Assembly: GCA_025094145.1 (NCBI GenBank)
Contig: JALLLS010000017.1
Location: 62,001 to 126,000 of the forward strand
Length of the DNA stretch: 64,000 nucleotides
Direction: 5' to 3'
DNA from: Spinellus fusiger
Taxonomy: Eukaryota > Mucoromycota > Mucoromycetes > Mucorales > Phycomycetaceae
The position numbers were made by a program, and so were the translations under genes. The notes under the pieces are model-generated. The model was not told the origin of the DNA. It worked only from the letters and a program-made list of their open reading frames with translations, and did not search any database. Below, one piece after another: positions 59,475 to 64,000 of this stretch; position 1 is the first letter of the stretch, and each line of letters begins with the position of its first letter.

Positions 59475-60324
59475 CACACCCAAGTAAAATTAATACTTAC
59501 CGAAAACTTAGTGAAAAAAATAATAATAACTTTTTCTTCTTTCTTCTTCTTTTTGCATAAAATACCTTTTTCTTTTTAAATATGATTAAACCAACACTAC
59601 ATTTCAGATAGATATTCATAAACTCACGTTTGTCGATAACAAGATAAAGCAAGAGATAGTAGATGATGGGGGCATTTATTACCTGTTGAAGGCTGGATTA
59701 AAGCTGACTGTCATTGCAAGCATAGTTGAGATGAAAAAGCCCACAGTTCAAAATAGTATCAGAAACATCAAAGAACATGGGTCATTAGAAAGGGTCCATT
59801 TTCCTCCTACAATCAGCTGAAATTAGAAATGTTGAAGTTTGAAGTGGATATATGTAGAAACACCCTTATAAGCTACTGCAATCAGTTAGGGTTTGGATAT
59901 CTCTCTGTAGATCACAAGTCAGCCTTACCTGAAAAACACAAAGAGAAGCAGATTTGTTGGGCAGGAGTGATAGCTGTTAAACTAGGGCCTATGCCAGAGG
60001 GTGGAAAGAGACACATCAAATTAGGGGCTTTGAGTACTAACACACACAAAGTTCTGACTTGAGCCCAGGTGAACACGTCTGGTGGGCCTTGGAAAGACGA
60101 ATTGAAAGAAAAAAAAAGAAGGTATCTATTACCAATGTTGAAGGTTTGAAGGCTTTACTTGCAGAAGAGTGGGAGAGGGTTGGTGTTGAACCTGCACAAC
60201 AATAAATCCAAAGTATGACAGATAGATGTCAGGCTGTCATTGATGCCAAAAAAGACCCTACAAAGTATTAACTGTATTATTATTTTTCTATTTTCGATAA
60301 ATAAATATAATGAGCCTTGGTGTG
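59475..60324 (+). mobile_element. Decayed Tc1/mariner element
   Basis: Tentative ends are CACACCCAAGTAAAATTAATA at 59475 and, on the minus strand, CACACCAAGGCTCATTATATT from 60324. They share the CACACC(C)AAG start and may be its TIRs. The body holds the transposase fragment annotated separately. Confidence 0.5.
59607..60271 (+). pseudogene. Tc1/mariner transposase, internally deleted
   Basis: The N-terminal HTH is legible (QEIVDDGGIYYLLKAGLKLT, VIASIVEMKKPTVQNSI, RNIKEHGSLER). The C-terminus is classic Tc1: LSPGEHVWWALERRI, EGLKALLAEEWERVG and RCQAVIDAKKDPTKY-stop. Most of the DDE core between them is missing, with only VDHKSALPEKHKEKQI and GGKRHIKLGAL-like remnants. Frames change at least once, and a TAA interrupts before IQSMTDRCQ. 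Typical of an old, inactive copy. Confidence 0.85.
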
Positions 60325-61343
60325 CTAAAGTCTTGAGGTCCTAGATCAAATGTAAAGTGTTTTATTTAATGTTGAATGTGTCCTAAATATTTTATCCTTA
60401 TATCTATCTTCAAAAGTATTAGATTCAATCGGGTATGGCTGTATAACTTTGAGTCCCTTTGATAGAAATATTATATCTTCAATAAATAAAAAGAGTGCTG
60501 ATACTACAAAACAGTGGTTTTATTTGAAGTCATTTAGTAACTACTATTAGTCTTTGTAATTCATGACTGCCTGGCATCTCTGTCCCATGTTGGAAATGAG
60601 GTTGTCTATTAATTTTAATATTTCACCTCATTCCAGCATCACAGTAGACTCTAACTTTTTTACCCCTCCATCAAACCTACATATGCTCAATTAGATTGAG
60701 ATTGAGATAGTGTGAAGACTATTAAAGAGTCATCGATATACTATTTAAAGTATTCTATTATCGAGTTTTTTTACTCAATTGGTTTCCTTGAGGTACCTCA
60801 CTATGTCACCCACAGCGAAAGGAAGTACATTGAATAGATGAGATGTCTCCTACAGTGGAGTTCATGCTCAACACCTGGTGAAGGATAGCTGCAAGTTTCA
60901 ATGCTAGTGTTTTTTCTATACATCTTGGGAGTTCTAGAAAAGAAGTCTATTGCGTTGGATAGATCAGACATGCTATCTCTATTTATATAGTAGTAGTATT
61001 TTTTATAAGAAACGAAAAGTAGTGGATGTTATTATTTTTTGACAATAGTAGTGGGAAATTTAAAAAAGGTCCTACTTCTCTTTGTCCCATTATTTTATAA
61101 TTATCTTAAAGTCTTTTCTAAAAGTATCTCAAAAGATTTCGTTTTTTTTTGCCGAAACAAATAAATCATAGTAAATAAACTAGAACAAATAGACAAATAG
61201 TATATATAAAAATCTATTTACAATCGAGTTTATTTCGTTCAAAGAAGAAAACGTGTGTGTGTGTGTGTAGGCAGGTGAATAGAGGGACTCAATGCTTCAT
61301 TTGTTACTAATATCGATACGCAATATGAAAAGAGCCATTCTTC
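60325..61343. other. Spacer
   Basis: About 1 kb AT-rich sequence without a supportable exon. A (GT)n run sits at about 61253-61268, in the 3' flank of the FAR1-like ORF. Confidence 0.45.
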
Positions 61344-62117
61344 TTATTGGGACTGGTCTTCCTTGCTTTGCAACTGGCTGATCAAACGCATAATAGTTCT
61401 TGCAGGATTATTGTTAAAGGCAAGTTGACGAAGATTTGCAATGTCTTTGTTGGTAGCGCCCTCCCCTCTTCCCCTTAGAAAGTCACGAATGGCATTGTTG
61501 GTTGCTCCTGTTTCCATCATATTCAAGGCAAGTGTGCGTGAGGCCTCAGTAAGACGTCTGTGCTGGGAATAGTAGTAGATATTCTCAGCATAGGCATGGT
61601 TATGAAGAGGACATCCTTCTTTTGTAGTGTCACCACTGTAAATCTCAGTAACAATCCAGAGATTGTTTCTCAGTCTTATCTTGATAAAGTAGGGACAGTT
61701 CATCCGCATGGAGTCTTTGTTGCGGGTTCTCTTTGGGAGTATATCTTTGGTGAGGAGTGTTATCTGTTCTTCTAGACACTCTGACTGAACAGCCTTTGTG
61801 TCGTCAGAAAGCTCAATGTTCTTTTCTCTACGCTTTGCTTTCTGCTCACGATTGCGTGGGTGGCCATGGTGAACACATCCCATAGTCACTACAAGAGCAT
61901 TGCTTCTTACAGTGGAGAGGGCAAAGCCTTGTTCTTTGGCATAGGCCTTGCAGGCGTTTCTAGCATCATTTTTAGTTGGGTACTCGCTGTTTAACATGAC
62001 TGAAAAAATATAGGCGAAAGGTTTGAAATCGCTAGGTGCACCAAGATTTGATTTTGTGATGTGCCCATTCACTGTTGGTAATAAACAGTAGAAACATTGA
62101 TTTATAGGTGACGTCAT
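61344..62117 (-). CDS. FAR1/MULE-type zinc-domain protein
   Basis: Single open frame from ATG 62117, 257 aa. The N-terminal half resembles the FAR1/WRKY-GCM1 zinc domain that opens Mutator-like transposases: DARNACKAYAKEQGFALSTV, then NCPYFIKIRLRNNLWIVTEI and GCPLHNHAY with the His-x-His end. It continues with the usual post-zinc helices: HRRLTEASRTLAL, MMETGATNNAIRDFLRGR and TNKDIANLRQLAF. The MULE DDE catalytic domain that should follow is absent; the protein stops after SQLQSKEDQSQ. It is either a domesticated DNA-binding factor or a truncated transposase whose frame is still open. It sits in the transposon-rich island; absence of stops over 257 codons argues for recent origin or selection. 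Confidence 0.7.
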   Translation of the reverse strand: MTSPINQCFYCLLPTVNGHITKSNLGAPSDFKPFAYIFSVMLNSEYPTKNDARNACKAYAKEQGFALSTVRSNALVVTMGCVHHGHPRNREQKAKRREKNIELSDDTKAVQSECLEEQITLLTKDILPKRTRNKDSMRMNCPYFIKIRLRNNLWIVTEIYSGDTTKEGCPLHNHAYAENIYYYSQHRRLTEASRTLALNMMETGATNNAIRDFLRGRGEGATNKDIANLRQLAFNNNPARTIMRLISQLQSKEDQSQ

Positions 62118-63386
62118 GTTTTCACCTGTCAATTTTGTGTTGAAGTGCTACAGCCAATAAGCTATGGACTTATTCCAATGTCATAATTAAAGTATAGATC
62201 AGTAATACCAATTGAACAGTGTCTTGCCTCTCCAAATTGGTTAAGATTGTATGATGCATACTCATAGCTTATTATTATTCATATACTACTATCTGATAAA
62301 CAATAAATGATAAGTAACATCTAGTATCTAATAAGTGATAGATTATCACTGTCATCAATAAACCCTTCTAAAGTCAATGGCACACACTAGATCACTGGGC
62401 ATTGTCTCTTTCTTTGAGTCATGACATTGCCTCCAACATAGTTAAGGAAGAGACACAGTCCTAGGATACTCCTCAGATATTCCAAGAGAACATAAAATAT
62501 AATCTTATATCCATTGACTTATTTCACAGCACAAAGAATCATCATAAATAATTAGAATATCCAGTTGTATTGGACTGATTCATTGATAAACACAGTATAA
62601 ACATGAACTACAGTGTTTTCGTTTTAAATTCAAACAAGATAAAAATATACTGAGAATTCAGACAAGCAAAGGGTTATTTTTATGTAATGGGAGGGGGAAT
62701 GTAGAGTAACTTGGCCAAAATAAATATCAAAACACAATAGCATTGTTCAAGTTGTACACCTTTGACAAGCTTGTAAATATATCAGCTTTGTGTATCATAG
62801 ATGCCTCATCAAAGTTATTTTTTATCCTACATAAACAGCTATTATAGATAGATAGATGTCAAATAACAGTATATCGTCTATCTTTATTGAACATTCAAGG
62901 GAAAACACATTAAGAAGTGTATGGTAGTAGAGAAGATTATAGTATCAACATTATGACCTATTTTAATGTATCTATTTAACTTGATCTATGCAAGAACCAC
63001 ACTAGAATCTTTAAAATGCATAGACTATGGACTGGCAAGGCAAATCTTTGCAATAGCATTTTGGAAGAAGAAGAAAGAAAAGAAAAAGAACAGCTTTAAA
63101 TATTACACTCGCAAAGCATATCTGATAACTGTTATCAGAACAGACTATATATAAAAAAAATAATACCTTTAATGACTTTAGAGTGTCACACTTTTCTACT
63201 CTAAAAGTTCTTTTTTTACTTGTCTGAAATAAACTCTCTTTTTTTATCTGAAAATACTTTCACTAAGAATTTAAAGGAAAAGCACTAAAGAGTAAATGAA
63301 AAACTGTCTGTGAAGTGACCTTCTGCTCTTATCACATGATGTGACTGTCTTTTGATTATTTTTTGATAAAGAGTGTTGTCTTGCTA
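62118..63386. other. Intergenic, promoter of RRP6-like gene at right edge
   Basis: About 1.3 kb AT-rich. A short GATA run near 62847-62860 is followed by atgtcaaataac, as at 5930-5965. No exon supported. Confidence 0.45.
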
Positions 63387-64000
63387 ATGCATAGAACCCT
63401 CATGTCAGCCGAGATTCCTGATCCAGCACTGCAATTCAAAGAATACCAGGCGTCCTTGTTCAAGGCACTGGTGTCAGCAACCTCGGCTTCTAACAGCATT
63501 CCATCAAAAGACTTGGGATTTTATCGCTCTCTTGATCGTGAATTTGCTAAAGATCTTGATCATGTTGGATCACGATTGCTGACTCTTTCCAATGCCTTGT
63601 TACAACAATGTTCTAATAGCACCGGTATCAACACACCAAGTTATGATGATGTTGACGATGTTGTGGATCGCTATGATAGTATTATTGATGTTATGGACGG
63701 TTTGTTCGAGAAAGCTGTAAGTAGAATCAGTAGGTTAGAAATCCTTTTTATCTTGTTTTAACACTTCTTTAAGGATGTATGTCTCGACGAATTAAGAGGT
63801 CACTCTCGTAGAACAGAGAGCACTCTTCAGCAACCAGCACTAGAAGTAACACAGCTATCACAACACTCCAACAATGGCAAGCTGGAATATAAGTTTCTTC
63901 ATGCAAAAAACATTGTTCGTCCCCAGCTTAAATTTAAAGATCGAATCAACAACTCAGCAACTGCACCTTTGGAAAGAAAGATAGTCTATAAACCTCATGC
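63387..64000 (+). CDS. RRP6: RRP6/EXOSC10 exosome exonuclease, 5' part
   Basis: Runs off the window. Exon 1 (ATG 63387, or the in-frame ATG at 63402) gives the PMC2NT N-terminal helical domain: DPALQFKEYQASLFKALVSA, LGFYRSLDREFAKDLDHVGS and RYDSIIDVMDGLFEKA. It ends at AAAGCT|gtaagt near 63718. Exon 2 (after the cttctttaag acceptor) has RPQLKFKDRINNSATAPLER and KIVYKPHA, the signature region before the DEDD nuclease domain in Rrp6. The catalytic domain and HRDC lie outside. Rrp6 is the nuclear exosome 3'-5' exonuclease, partnering with Rrp47 through the PMC2NT domain. Confidence 0.88.

Noticed and set aside
62845..62875. Shared GATA run plus atgtcaaataac at 5930 and 62845
   Set aside because: Only about 25 bp of similarity, mostly simple repeat; insufficient to call a dispersed element.

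Overview
The window looks like nuclear DNA of an early-diverging filamentous fungus, most likely Mucoromycota (inference). It is AT-rich, its genes carry several short GT-AG introns (about 45-120 nt, with long introns rare), and its gene set is eukaryotic and fungal: SAC1, a TRK potassium transporter, an ERT1/AcuK-type Zn2Cys6 factor, CDC55, RRP6, RasGEF and RasGAP. It also carries transposon relics that include a Fanzor (eukaryotic TnpB) fragment. No bacterial-style operons were seen, and no tRNA or rRNA gene could be supported.

Layout. 0.2-4.7 kb (+): an IBtk-like ANK-RCC1-BTB protein, convergent with an NmrA-like Rossmann protein (5.2-6.7 kb, -). 6.7-9.7 kb: gene-poor, with a 14-bp minisatellite. 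9.7-10.8 kb (+): a Tc1-type HTH plus GRPR gene with an acidic, SANT-like tail, possibly domesticated. 11.5-13.4 kb (+): a mucin-like single-pass surface protein, convergent with SAC1 (13.6-16.2 kb, -). SAC1 in turn shares a 343-bp divergent promoter with a NEPRO-family nucleolar gene (16.6-17.9 kb, +). 18.2-22.1 kb (-): a RasGEF. 23.6-30.2 kb (+): a many-exon RasGAP with BAR-like, PH, PH and C2 regions. These two opposing Ras regulators lie head to head. 30.9-33.7 kb (-): TRK K+ transporter. 34-38.4 kb: a hexanucleotide satellite, one copy of a TIR element and a decayed Fanzor. 38.5-40.5 kb (-): a PPR protein. 41.5-43.5 kb (+): PP2A B55/CDC55. 45.4-47.2 kb (+): a cytochrome P450. 47.7-49.9 kb (+): ERT1/AcuK-type regulator. 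50.2-51.7 kb (-): ING-family PHD protein. 52.2-53.4 kb (-): unrecognised gene.

From 53.4 to 63.4 kb the sequence is a low-gene repeat island: a full TIR element whose sister copy lies at 35 kb, two related fold-back MITEs, a 52-bp poly(A)-tailed insertion flanked by a perfect 12-bp target duplication, an internally deleted Tc1/mariner copy, and a stand-alone FAR1/MULE-type zinc-domain ORF. The window closes in the 5' part of an RRP6/EXOSC10 gene.

Functional links are modest. The head-to-head RasGEF/RasGAP pair suggests co-regulated Ras cycling. SAC1 (PI4P turnover) and the PH/C2/BAR-like GAP both act at membranes. The most unusual content is the fossil Fanzor, the transposase-derived DNA-binding genes and the GC-AG introns in two neighbouring genes. 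Exon borders were placed by eye from splice consensus and reading phase; those in the 24-26 kb RasGAP region and the RasGEF 5' end are the least certain.
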